This document shows, piece by piece, positions 26,201 through 32,499 of a stretch of 63,260 bases of DNA. The notes beneath the pieces are model-generated. The model ran no database searches, was not told the DNA's origin, and saw only the letters and a program-made list of their open reading frames with translations. Position 1 is the first letter of the stretch. Every line of letters begins with the position of its first letter. A program made the translations under genes and the position numbers. The DNA comes from a virus: positions 1-63,260 of IMG/VR virus record IMGVR_UViG_3300010883_000025. The stretch is one strand, 5' to 3'.

Positions 26201-26359
26201 ACAATAGATAACGTGTTTGTTGTTACAGGAATTGACCATTCATTGTCACAAGGCAAATTTGAGACGAAATTAAAGATGACACAAACGGACGCATTTGGTA
26301 AGTACATCAGTATGTTTGGTAGCGTAAAATCTGCCCTTACTGCCATGTCTGACGGTTAA
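23222..26359 (+). CDS. Baseplate hub protein (gp27/gpD-like)
   Basis: A 1045-residue protein. Residues about 340-470 (DPFRPMMTIEDFSVSVTPSK, LSLIMHDRSRLSEISEFVKP, then LLITYGWSHP) form the first beta-barrel of phage tail hub proteins. Residues about 480-560 are a coiled coil. Residues 640-780 continue the hub core. The end (VFVVTGIDHSLSQGKFETKL, then MTQTDAFGKY) is the usual closing strand pair of gpD/gp27-type hubs. Such proteins form the trimeric centre of the baseplate under the tube and hold the spike. The length is about 2.5 times T4 gp27 (391 aa), so extra domains are present. No lysozyme domain is evident. Confidence 0.75.
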   Translation: MAVYDDKLADIVDKLGRYWSIVSKEDFMALLAFGDDDAVDSFGTVNLDPTPEMHKVIRAFTNSTEGGVTMMQSMQALVDIMSGATAAEVSDMVAMAKTLYRIVGEPEAFETLDMPTGVGSATWPSFVGSEYSAKNCMKIDEDGEGQINGVFASPTKFTPNVCALQVFNTKLTPAKRDTGAVALFMNCIPTLELSRCQPYLDITVISQKSGVSKDDGRIQTMGMMQFLLGSSAPAESSADYYMATALDGESLHDFEQTQQTVEAQAAALPASDPNSIDPDHEAPEVATAGMEMFLAPQTMVPVIGTGASARMERYEDYEAFSPPPGGDPDDFPSVGGRRGAGIIDPFRPMMTIEDFSVSVTPSKGMMSHETAELSLIMHDRSRLSEISEFVKPDLYGSTELLITYGWSHPDPSGGTDSDGNVQGNFFGALLNLCKVKKKYMVVNSSFSFDEVGQVKIKLKLSMKGSGNIDTATLSQGEGIDDIMQTLKDLQGAIQVIKEQIQADAEATGDASSAKDMFGSSFMTAASDTSKALTVDKETADAIKKFISEKRNSTNPAEEELAGTLTDMFGSNGTGGVVAEAQATIADAVAGKIQHLQSMRQSNKDPFARTVRGANGSTQFVNAKYNSPKFVSFGAMMMYMIGKPLAATRRFDEIQFIFYPVNDKASYLSGLTIADIPIKIEDFKKKFEEVTKTTVNMPLGRFLGFMTKEFIQNQASYVYGLTSLFETDEEGETQMKEEFKEDATKLNDEKKKRLEDAYGPDADIEFKMPRIKMEMQAVPCKPGTHPNGKKGTILRIHMYDTVCTPYTSLMKMLGAARSDSIGLLSSAAGGVPGEVEAGPNPDGGWDVSHRANFFEGLMNAIDAGLIECVPQTAMDGMDGNDPSGVDIEEFVETQFRVKGGFPALKDYMMKSMPSIIYGSSNSAVLSADLSSMNDPKLASINMLRAGGSGGDGPQGSRDSGLPLQTSPVSLGLTTYGCPLISYGQQFFIDFGTGTTIDNVFVVTGIDHSLSQGKFETKLKMTQTDAFGKYISMFGSVKSALTAMSDG

Positions 26360-26361
26360 GC

Positions 26362-26390
26362 TTGAACATACCCTTATTTTTTGTTAAATT
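26362..26390 (+). promoter_or_regulatory. Sigma70-type promoter for a possibly leaderless polymerase transcript
   Basis: TTGAAC (26362-26367), 17 bases, TAAATT (26385-26390). The expected start, about 26397, coincides with the ATG at 26396-26398, and no SD precedes that ATG. This marks the switch from the virion module to the replication module. Confidence 0.65.
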
Positions 26391-26395
26391 GACCT

Positions 26396-27598
26396 ATGCC
26401 AATTTTATTGCATAAGAAATATATCGGCACTGAAAATCATATGATTATAAGCGGTGACCTGATTAGATGGACTCATGAAATTTCTAATGGTTCATATTTC
26501 GTCATTGGTTGCCCAGGTAGACCAGACTCCCTTGAGCCGCTCTTAAGCTTATACGGTATTGACATTCCAGACTTTGTACCTGAAAGATTCAGAAAAAGTT
26601 TTTCTAATATTAGCACTTCTGGTGCTACAATACCATGGCGTTATATCTTACCACCAAAAGTGTTTAAGACAAACTTTAAGAAATATGTTGAAGAGCTCTC
26701 TAAGATTGAAAAGCTATTTTTAGAAAGTAAGTACCCAAAGTTCTTTATTAATTCAAATGAACTGTTTGGTAATCTCTGTAAGTCAAAGATTGATACAACA
26801 CTTCTTAAAAAGCTTCTTAAACACAATGATTCGCACGTCTTAAGAAATATGTTATCAGGGTCTGTTAAGTCATTTTTAGATGTTCCATTCTACGATAGGG
26901 TATCTACAAAGACAGGTCGTCTCACAATAAAAAAGGGCCCACAAGTTCTCACTCTTAAAAGAGAATTTAGATCTGTATTTGAGCCTGCAAAGCCAGCATC
27001 ATCATTATACGAAATTGACTTCATATCGCTCGAGCCTCGAGTTGCTCTGAATATCGCGAATGTTCATGCCGCCAGTGATGTTTATCTTTCGTTCATAGAG
27101 TCAAGTAACATAAAGGTCTGTAGGGATACTGCAAAATTAGCGGTTTTATGCTCTCTATATGGTGCGGGAAAACACCGGCTAGAGCAATTACTTCGAAAAG
27201 ACACCTCAGACGTTAGTGCAACATATTTGCTTAGAGAAGTCTCAAAATATTTTGATCTTCCAGAACTTAAGCAAACCCTACGTCAACAAGCAACGTCTGG
27301 AATGATACAGAATTATTTTGGAAGACCAATAGATATCGAGGAAGGTGGTAGAGAAAGTATTCTTGTGAATAATTACCTACAATCGACAGCGGCTGACGTT
27401 GCGATCGCTGGCTTCAATGAATTTACTAAGATTTTTGCTGGAAAGTGTAAAGCCTTGTTTGTAATTCATGATGCCCTTATAATTGATGTCCCTCCCGAGT
27501 ATTTAGAAGAAATTACAAGATATGTAAATATAGGGTATAACGTCCCACACCTTGGAAATTTTCCACTTAAGATAAAAGAGTTTAGCAACCATGAATGA
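26396..27598 (+). CDS. Short family A DNA polymerase (polymerase domain only)
   Basis: A 400-residue protein with DNA polymerase I palm and fingers. Residues 171-185 hold TKTGRL, the TxTGRLSS segment. Motif A is EIDFISLEPR with Asp208. Motif B is RDTAKLAVLCSLYG (Arg243, Lys247, Tyr255). QSTAAD is at 329-334, and motif C is VIHDAL with His358 and Asp359. Both catalytic Asp are kept. In motif C the usual Glu is Ala, and the Phe of motif B is Leu. There is no 3'-5' or 5'-3' exonuclease domain; separate exonuclease genes lie at 28145 and 32499. The first 160 residues are not recognisable. The window also encodes a family C polymerase, so this enzyme may fill gaps, act in repair or be specialised. 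Confidence 0.85.
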   Translation: MPILLHKKYIGTENHMIISGDLIRWTHEISNGSYFVIGCPGRPDSLEPLLSLYGIDIPDFVPERFRKSFSNISTSGATIPWRYILPPKVFKTNFKKYVEELSKIEKLFLESKYPKFFINSNELFGNLCKSKIDTTLLKKLLKHNDSHVLRNMLSGSVKSFLDVPFYDRVSTKTGRLTIKKGPQVLTLKREFRSVFEPAKPASSLYEIDFISLEPRVALNIANVHAASDVYLSFIESSNIKVCRDTAKLAVLCSLYGAGKHRLEQLLRKDTSDVSATYLLREVSKYFDLPELKQTLRQQATSGMIQNYFGRPIDIEEGGRESILVNNYLQSTAADVAIAGFNEFTKIFAGKCKALFVIHDALIIDVPPEYLEEITRYVNIGYNVPHLGNFPLKIKEFSNHE

Positions 27599-28085
27599 GC
27601 AAAAAGTTAGAAAATATATTCGTATAATTCTTGAAGAAGAAGAAAAGAAAAAGAAGTCCAAAGGTGGTAAAGATATAAAGCCTGGTGAGATAGGATTATC
27701 TGTCGGCCGAGGTGGCTTTACTAAAGCTGTCGCAGATGCCGGCGCTCTGGCAAAGAAAAATCCAGGTCAACTTATGAAAAACCTTGGAGTTAAAGGTGGC
27801 GGTAATGGCTTGGAAGGTGTGTTAGCAGTCTGGAAGCAAGCTGTTAAACAAGACACGATGGCTAAAGCGTATGGTGGGGTCGGCATCGTTACAAAGGGCA
27901 CTCGCAAAGGCTTATCAATTGGTCTTGGCGGCCTTAACGCCAGAAATGGTGCAAAATTTCTCCATCATACGCTAAAGGGTGCCATGTCCGCCGGCCTTTT
28001 ATCTTCTGACGTTCCGCTACAAATACAAGTTATAGGCAGTGATGTAATTGTCCACACTGGCTCGAAAAAAGGAGACTGGGAATAA
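27591..28085 (+). CDS. Basic Gly-rich protein with capsid-targeting-like N-terminus
   Basis: A 164-residue protein whose start overlaps the polymerase stop by eight bases. Residues 1-18 (MNEQKVRKYIRIILEEEE) form a short amphipathic helix ending in the L-x-E type cleavage motif of T4 prohead protease. The gene at 28996 begins almost identically (IREYIRLLLEEE). The rest is Lys/Gly-rich (KKKKSKGGKDIKPGEIGLSV at 19-38) with a folded C-terminal part containing LQIQVIGSDVIVHTGSKKGD. It is not a known family. A DNA-associated protein packaged in the head is a reasonable hypothesis, although the gene sits among replication genes. Confidence 0.6.
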   Translation: MNEQKVRKYIRIILEEEEKKKKSKGGKDIKPGEIGLSVGRGGFTKAVADAGALAKKNPGQLMKNLGVKGGGNGLEGVLAVWKQAVKQDTMAKAYGGVGIVTKGTRKGLSIGLGGLNARNGAKFLHHTLKGAMSAGLLSSDVPLQIQVIGSDVIVHTGSKKGDWE

Positions 28086-28089
28086 CCTC

Positions 28090-28117
28090 TGTACATAGCT
28101 CTGTCCCATTCTATTAT
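28090..28117 (+). promoter_or_regulatory. Possible sigma70-type promoter before the exonuclease gene
   Basis: TGTACA (28090-28095), 16 bases, TATTAT (28112-28117), 27 bases before the ATG at 28145. Match to consensus is moderate. Confidence 0.4.
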
Positions 28118-28144
28118 TGATATATCATATTTTTGGGAGAAAAA

Positions 28145-28984
28145 ATGAAGCACTTGGAACTCGACGGGAAAGTATCACTGAATAAGCTGGTGGATTTAGA
28201 CCCCCCAGACAGAGCGCCAGCCGATGGCGATATCGTCGCTGCAGTTGTGGATGTTGAAACCACTGGCTTGAACCATCTAAGAGATGAAGTAATTCAAATT
28301 GCAATACGACCTTTCTTTGTTAACGCTACAACTGGTGAAGTTTCTGGCTTGAAGAAAACAATCGTCGCTATGCAGCAGCCATCATCTCCACTACCCAAAA
28401 TTATTACTGACATTACTGGTTTCACTGATGATGATCTTGAGGGACATACAATAGATTGGTCTCGTATCTCGCAGATCTTGGGTCGTTGCCAATTCATCAT
28501 TGCTCATAATGCTGCTTTCGATAGAAAGTGGATAGATACCGCGCTTCGCAAGAACAACTGTCCAGTTCCTGAGAACGCCATCTGGGGATGCTCTATGTCT
28601 CAAGTTGATTGGACACCTGTCGTAAGATGTTCTAAGGCTCTTGAGGTTATCTGTGCCTGGCATGGATTTTATTACGATTCACATAACGCGGTTGCAGATG
28701 TGAATGCAACACTACATATCCTTAGAAAAAATGAGTATATGAAAGAGCTCTTTGAAAATGCGCAAGCTTCAGACTATCATGTATTTGCATCAAATTCGTT
28801 AAGGGAAGAAAACACTATTTTAAAGCAGGGTCGCTATCGTTGGAACCCAGAATTAACGTGTTGGTGGAAAGCAACGAACAATCAAAAGGAAGCTGAACGA
28901 GAGTGTTTATGGCTAAAAGAAAATCTTTCTAAGGTTGAACCACAATATTTTGAGATAGAAGCGTCACATCGCTTTTCTGAGTAA
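28145..28984 (+). CDS. DEDDh 3'-5' exonuclease (DnaQ-like)
   Basis: A 279-residue protein. The ATG at 28145 fits the SD GGGAGA; an upstream TTG in frame would place the SD inside the gene. Exo I is VVDVETTGL (Asp36, Glu38). Exo II is FIIAHNAAFDRKW. Exo III is HNAVADVNATLHIL with the His-x4-Asp of the DEDDh subgroup. These are the proofreading or RNase T-type active-site residues. The C-terminal 70 residues (YRWNPELTCWWKAT) form a small separate domain, as in some phage DnaQ-like exonucleases. It probably proofreads for one or both phage polymerases, neither of which shows its own exonuclease motifs. Confidence 0.9.
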   Translation: MKHLELDGKVSLNKLVDLDPPDRAPADGDIVAAVVDVETTGLNHLRDEVIQIAIRPFFVNATTGEVSGLKKTIVAMQQPSSPLPKIITDITGFTDDDLEGHTIDWSRISQILGRCQFIIAHNAAFDRKWIDTALRKNNCPVPENAIWGCSMSQVDWTPVVRCSKALEVICAWHGFYYDSHNAVADVNATLHILRKNEYMKELFENAQASDYHVFASNSLREENTILKQGRYRWNPELTCWWKATNNQKEAERECLWLKENLSKVEPQYFEIEASHRFSE

Positions 28985-28995
28985 TAATTAAAAGT

Positions 28996-29238
28996 ATGCA
29001 TCCGATTAGAGAATACATACGACTATTACTTGAAGAAGAAATCTTGGGCGAACCAGATGAAAGCGCTGAAGATGAACGTGAAGGTGGCGATGAGAGCTAT
29101 CCCGATGAGCAATCAGCTGGCGGAGTTCCTGGACCTATGTTACCTCTTGGAGACGGATCAGCAGAAGCAAGAAAAAAGAGAAGGAAAGATGCTGAAGAAG
29201 CCAATGCCTCCGCTTTCGGTGGCGCAAAAGAGTTATAG
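28996..29238 (+). CDS. Small acidic protein with capsid-targeting-like N-terminus
   Basis: An 80-residue protein. Residues 1-15 (MHPIREYIRLLLEEE) match the start of the protein at 27591 and end in L-x-E, the T4-type prohead protease motif. The rest is disordered and acidic (DESAEDEREGGDESYPDEQ), with a basic patch (ARKKRRKD) near residue 65. SD is weak. If the leader is removed in the prohead, a 65-residue unstructured peptide would remain, similar in character to T4 internal peptides. It precedes the Fe-S operon by 14 bases. Function is unknown. Confidence 0.5.
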   Translation: MHPIREYIRLLLEEEILGEPDESAEDEREGGDESYPDEQSAGGVPGPMLPLGDGSAEARKKRRKDAEEANASAFGGAKEL

Positions 29239-29252
29239 CTTATGAGGAAACA

Positions 29253-29639
29253 ATGAGATATTCAGATAAAGTAGTGGATCACTTCCAAAATCCACAGAAT
29301 GTGGGTAGCATGGATCGAAATGATCCGGGTGTAGGTACAGGCATGGTTGGGGCCCCAGCATGCGGCGATGTGATGAAACTCCAGCTTAAGATTAATGATG
29401 ATGGTATCATCGAGGATGCTAAGTTCAAGACATTTGGTTGTGGTTCAGCAATCGCATCAAGTTCACTAATCACCACGATGGTGAAAGGTAGAACGATCGA
29501 GTCAGCACAAGAGATATCAAATGCAGATATCGCAATGTATCTTTCGCTACCACCTGTAAAGATTCATTGTTCTGTATTGGCCGAAGATGCAATACAAGCT
29601 GCTATAAAAGACTACAGGCGCAAGCATGACAAGAGATGA
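29253..29639 (+). CDS. iscU: IscU-type Fe-S cluster scaffold protein
   Basis: A 128-residue protein that aligns with bacterial IscU without gaps over its catalytic region. Cys37 (APACGD, with Asp39), Cys63 (TFGCGSAIASSS) and Cys106 (KIHCSVL, with His105) are the three ligand cysteines, and LPPVK at 99-103 is the HscA chaperone recognition motif. It should accept sulfur from a host IscS and iron, build a [2Fe-2S] cluster, and pass it on with host Hsc chaperones. SD GAGGAAA precedes the ATG. The next gene overlaps by 14 bases. All residues needed for function are present, so this is not a decayed copy. Confidence 0.95.
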   Translation: MRYSDKVVDHFQNPQNVGSMDRNDPGVGTGMVGAPACGDVMKLQLKINDDGIIEDAKFKTFGCGSAIASSSLITTMVKGRTIESAQEISNADIAMYLSLPPVKIHCSVLAEDAIQAAIKDYRRKHDKR

Positions 29640-29892
29640 TGTTCAAAAAGTCATTGACGAAGATATAAACCCAGGACTAGCTACACATGGAGGCTTTATC
29701 TCAATTCATAATTTTGATGAAGAGTATAAAACTCTAAAAGTGACGATGGGTGGAGGATGTCACGGTTGCGCATCATCAAAGATATCGATGGTTCTGGCAG
29801 TGGAAAGACATCTTAGAGAAGTATTTCCGAAAATTGGTGAAATTGAAGATGTAACTGATCACTTGACTGGCGAAAACCCATATTACAAATAG
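29626..29892 (+). CDS. nfuA: Nfu/NifU C-terminal-type Fe-S carrier
   Basis: An 88-residue protein consisting of the Nfu domain alone: an N-terminal helix (VQKVIDEDINPGLATHGG), then the cluster-binding loop MGGGCHGCASSKISM with Cys45 and Cys48, and a C-terminal helix. Nfu dimers bridge one [4Fe-4S] cluster through these CxxC pairs and deliver it to target enzymes. It overlaps the iscU stop codon and is followed 10 bases later by the IscA gene, so the three are made together. It lacks the A-type domain found at the N-terminus of E. coli NfuA; here that part is a separate protein (next gene). Confidence 0.93.
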   Translation: MTRDDVQKVIDEDINPGLATHGGFISIHNFDEEYKTLKVTMGGGCHGCASSKISMVLAVERHLREVFPKIGEIEDVTDHLTGENPYYK

Positions 29893-29902
29893 GAGAAACA
29901 AA

Positions 29903-30229
29903 ATGGCAATAACAATGACACAACCTGCACAAGACAAGATAAAGTTGCTCCTTAAACAGCGTCAGACCCCAGATTACTATCTCAGAATAGGCCTGCAGGG
30001 CGGAGGATGTTCTGGCTTTATGTACAAGTACGAATTTGCTGATCATCCTGATGAGAAAGATAAAACATTCGAATTTGGTGATGTTAAGATCTGCATAGAC
30101 ATCAAGTCATACCTGTTCTTAAATGGTATGGAGATTGATTACGAAGAAGACTTGCTTAAGTCAGGTCTTGTATTTAATACCCCAAACGCTAAGCGGACGT
30201 GTGGCTGCGGTGAATCGGTAACTTTTTAG
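29903..30229 (+). CDS. iscA: A-type Fe-S carrier (IscA/ErpA family)
   Basis: A 108-residue protein of the HesB/IscA family. The three conserved cysteines are Cys36 (GGGCSGFMY) and Cys100 and Cys102 (KRTCGCGESV at the C-terminus). A-type carriers take clusters from IscU and help form [4Fe-4S] clusters with Nfu on client proteins. SD TAGGAGAAA gives a good start. Together with iscU and nfuA it forms a three-gene cassette covering scaffold and both carrier types, but without a cysteine desulfurase, ferredoxin or chaperone, which the host must supply. Confidence 0.93.
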   Translation: MAITMTQPAQDKIKLLLKQRQTPDYYLRIGLQGGGCSGFMYKYEFADHPDEKDKTFEFGDVKICIDIKSYLFLNGMEIDYEEDLLKSGLVFNTPNAKRTCGCGESVTF

Positions 30230-30290
30230 AAAAAAGCATATTCGACACCCAACACAGACCTAAAAAGATTACGAAAATAAAAACAATTAA

Positions 30291-30319
30291 TTGAAAAACT
30301 ACAGATTAACTATTATACT
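30291..30319 (+). promoter_or_regulatory. Sigma70-type promoter for the SSB gene
   Basis: TTGAAA (30291-30296), 17 bases, TATACT (30314-30319). The expected start is about 30326, where the palindromic leader begins. Confidence 0.75.
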
Positions 30320-30325
30320 ACTAAT

Positions 30326-30377
30326 GTCCTTAAGGACACAAGACAATTTGAACATTGCATATTAAACATTAAACATT
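30326..30377 (+). promoter_or_regulatory. Possible autoregulatory leader of the SSB mRNA
   Basis: The mRNA should begin with the palindrome GTCCTTAAGGAC (30326-30337), able to form a 5' hairpin. An unstructured A/T-rich stretch with ACATT repeats (ACATTGC, AAACATT, AAACATT) follows, up to SD TGGAG. T4 gene 32 mRNA is repressed by gp32 binding an A/U-rich leader beyond a 5' pseudoknot, and this layout is similar. No pseudoknot was demonstrated here. Confidence 0.35.
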
Positions 30378-30389
30378 TGGAGAAATATA

Positions 30390-31187
30390 ATGGCAATTAA
30401 TTTTGATGCGCTTCGTAAGAAGCTTGGACAACTATCAGGCAACGGCGGTCGACGCAACTCAATGTGGCGACCACAAGAGGGTGAAGAGAGTGTAGTTAGG
30501 CTCATGGCGTTCGCTACGAACGATGACGGCCTTCCCTTCGCTGAACGATGGTTCTATTACAATATCGGAAATAACCCGGGTCTTCTAGCACCCTATCAGT
30601 TTGGTAATCCCGACCCGATTCAGGAACTTATTACTAAGCTTCGTGATGAAGGAACAAAGGAGTCCTATGAGCTTTGTAAGAAGCTTTATCCTAAGGCCCG
30701 TTATTACGCCCCAGTAATCGTTCGAGGTGAGGAAGATAAGGGCGTTCGAGTATGGGCTTTTGGTAAGACGGTTTATCAATCTCTTCTCAATGTCATGCTT
30801 GATGAAGATTATGGCGATATCACGGATCCTACCGATGGTCGTGATATTAAGGTAATTTGTACAAAGGCCCCAGGACGTATGTGGGCAACAACTGAGGTCC
30901 GCCCACGAGGAAAGCAGTCTGCACTATCATCTGATAATAAGCTGGCTGCTACATGGGTAGAAGCGATTCCTTCTATTGATGATATGTACGAGGCTAAATC
31001 TTATGAAGCCTTGACCAAGATCGTGAATGACTGGCTTGAGGGTGATGACGCCACCAGCGACGACGGGGAAACAACTCGCGGATTCAACGGTAACGCTACA
31101 ACTACTCCAACGCCTAAGAAGAATATCGACTCTAAGTTTAAGAGTCTCGATGATGCATTCGCAGACCTTGAAGACGACAGCTTTTAG
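30390..31187 (+). CDS. gp32: Single-stranded DNA-binding protein, gp32-like
   Basis: A 265-residue protein. The N-terminus (MAINFDALRKKLGQL) corresponds to the basic cooperativity segment of T4-type gp32, the core includes WRPQEGEESVVRLM, RWFYYNIG and RYYAPVIVRGEE, and the end is the acidic tail FADLEDDSF that recruits replication partners. It is shorter than T4 gp32 (301 aa), and the His/Cys zinc ligands of T4 are not seen, so the core probably folds without zinc. It coats single strands in replication and recombination and should load RecA and helicase. Own promoter and terminator make it a single-gene unit, as expected for a highly expressed protein. Confidence 0.85.
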   Translation: MAINFDALRKKLGQLSGNGGRRNSMWRPQEGEESVVRLMAFATNDDGLPFAERWFYYNIGNNPGLLAPYQFGNPDPIQELITKLRDEGTKESYELCKKLYPKARYYAPVIVRGEEDKGVRVWAFGKTVYQSLLNVMLDEDYGDITDPTDGRDIKVICTKAPGRMWATTEVRPRGKQSALSSDNKLAATWVEAIPSIDDMYEAKSYEALTKIVNDWLEGDDATSDDGETTRGFNGNATTTPTPKKNIDSKFKSLDDAFADLEDDSF

Positions 31188-31213
31188 TTAGTCTCTACAG
31201 GCCTTTAATTCCA

Positions 31214-31244
31214 AGGGGAGGAAGCTTAGCTTCCTCCCCTTTTT
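31214..31244 (+). terminator. Rho-independent terminator after the SSB gene
   Basis: The hairpin has arms AAGGGGAGGAAG and CTTCCTCCCCTT, loop CTTAG, and five T. It is followed at once by the recA promoter. Confidence 0.93.
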
Positions 31245-31246
31245 AC

Positions 31247-31275
31247 TTGAACACTCTTAGGTACGATCCTATAAT
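31247..31275 (+). promoter_or_regulatory. Sigma70-type promoter for recA
   Basis: TTGAAC (31247-31252), 17 bases, TATAAT (31270-31275). It probably drives recA, the FEN-like gene and the helicase, and perhaps further genes, since no terminator is seen before 41.7 kb. Confidence 0.85.
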
Positions 31276-31296
31276 CTTTTACGGGGTAAACATAAC

Positions 31297-32499
31297 ATGG
31301 CAAAGAAAAAAAGTATTAAATCCAGCGTTGGACCAGATTTCACTTCTGATTTAATTAAGTCTCTTAACAAAGAGCATGGAACACGAGTAGCGTATAATCT
31401 TTCAACAGACGAATCTCCAACACACGTTAATAGATGGATTAGCACTGGTTCGGAGCAATTAGATTATATCATTTCTAATCGTCGAGATGGTGGTCTTCCT
31501 GAAGGAAGGATCATAGAGATTTTTGGTCCACCGTCTATTGGAAAATCGCATATCGCAATTCAGATAGCAAGATCGACCCAAGAGCTCGGTGGGATAGTCG
31601 TTTATATCGACACTGAAAACGCTACATCAGTAGGGAACCTCGGCTTGCTGGGTGTAGACATCACAAAGCGATTTGTATATGTCGACACGCATTGTACGGA
31701 GGAAGTTCTTGGTATTGCGGAGTCGACAATATTAAAGGCTAAGGCGATGAATAAAGATGTCCCAGTCACAATCATTTGGGATTCCGTAGCCGCATCATCT
31801 CCAAAAGCTGAGCTTGATGGAACGTACGAACAAAATTCAATCGGTCTACAAGCCAGAGCTATCTCTAAGGGGATGCGAAAGATTACAGGGGTTATCGCAA
31901 ACCAGAATGTACTCTTTATCTGCTTGAACCAAATTCGCACAAAGATTGGCGTTATGTATGGCGACCCCACAACGACCCCCGGCGGTAAAGCTATTCCCTT
32001 CCATTCATCTGTAAGAATTAAACTTGGCGCCGGTCAACATATCACAAACAAGAATAAGGAAGTCATTGGTATTCATGTTCGTGCAAAGACTATCAAGAAT
32101 AAAGTTGCCCCACCCTTCCGAGAATGTAATTTCGAGATCCATTTTGGGAAAGGGATCGTTGAGCATGAACAGGTATTCGATGAGCTGCGAAAGCACGGTC
32201 CCGCAATAGTTGATGGAAAAGAAATTCATGTAAAGGGAACAAGCGCGTGGAAAAATCTGATAGTTACAGACACCAAAACAGGCGAAGTTTTAATAGAGAA
32301 GAAATTCTATAAAGCAGATTTTGGCGAAGTGTGGGATGATGAGCAATTTAAGCCTTTTATCGACTCACTTCTTGAGTCGGCTATGATACGTAAAATGAAT
32401 GATGATGAGCATGCAACGCTTGATACAGAGTCTTATGAAGAAGTAAGAGCTGTAGCTATGGAAATCAATCTTGACGATCTACCGGATTTGAATGACTAA
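31297..32499 (+). CDS. recA: RecA-family recombinase
   Basis: A 400-residue strand-exchange ATPase. Walker A is GPPSIGKSH, Walker B is VTIIWDSVAA, and the L2 and DNA-binding region includes NQIRTKIGVMYGDPTTTPGG, which is closer to bacterial RecA than to T4 UvsX. The C-terminus is acidic (MEINLDDLPDLND), as in RecA, where it restrains DNA binding. It forms filaments on gp32-coated single strands for repair and recombination-dependent replication. The last base of its stop codon is the first base of the next ATG, so translation is coupled. Confidence 0.93.
   Translation: MAKKKSIKSSVGPDFTSDLIKSLNKEHGTRVAYNLSTDESPTHVNRWISTGSEQLDYIISNRRDGGLPEGRIIEIFGPPSIGKSHIAIQIARSTQELGGIVVYIDTENATSVGNLGLLGVDITKRFVYVDTHCTEEVLGIAESTILKAKAMNKDVPVTIIWDSVAASSPKAELDGTYEQNSIGLQARAISKGMRKITGVIANQNVLFICLNQIRTKIGVMYGDPTTTPGGKAIPFHSSVRIKLGAGQHITNKNKEVIGIHVRAKTIKNKVAPPFRECNFEIHFGKGIVEHEQVFDELRKHGPAIVDGKEIHVKGTSAWKNLIVTDTKTGEVLIEKKFYKADFGEVWDDEQFKPFIDSLLESAMIRKMNDDEHATLDTESYEEVRAVAMEINLDDLPDLND

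Noticed and set aside
29030-29245. 71-codon frame overlapping the acidic protein at 28996
   Set aside because: Lys/Met-rich shadow of the acidic reading frame; the 28996 frame carries the conserved leader.
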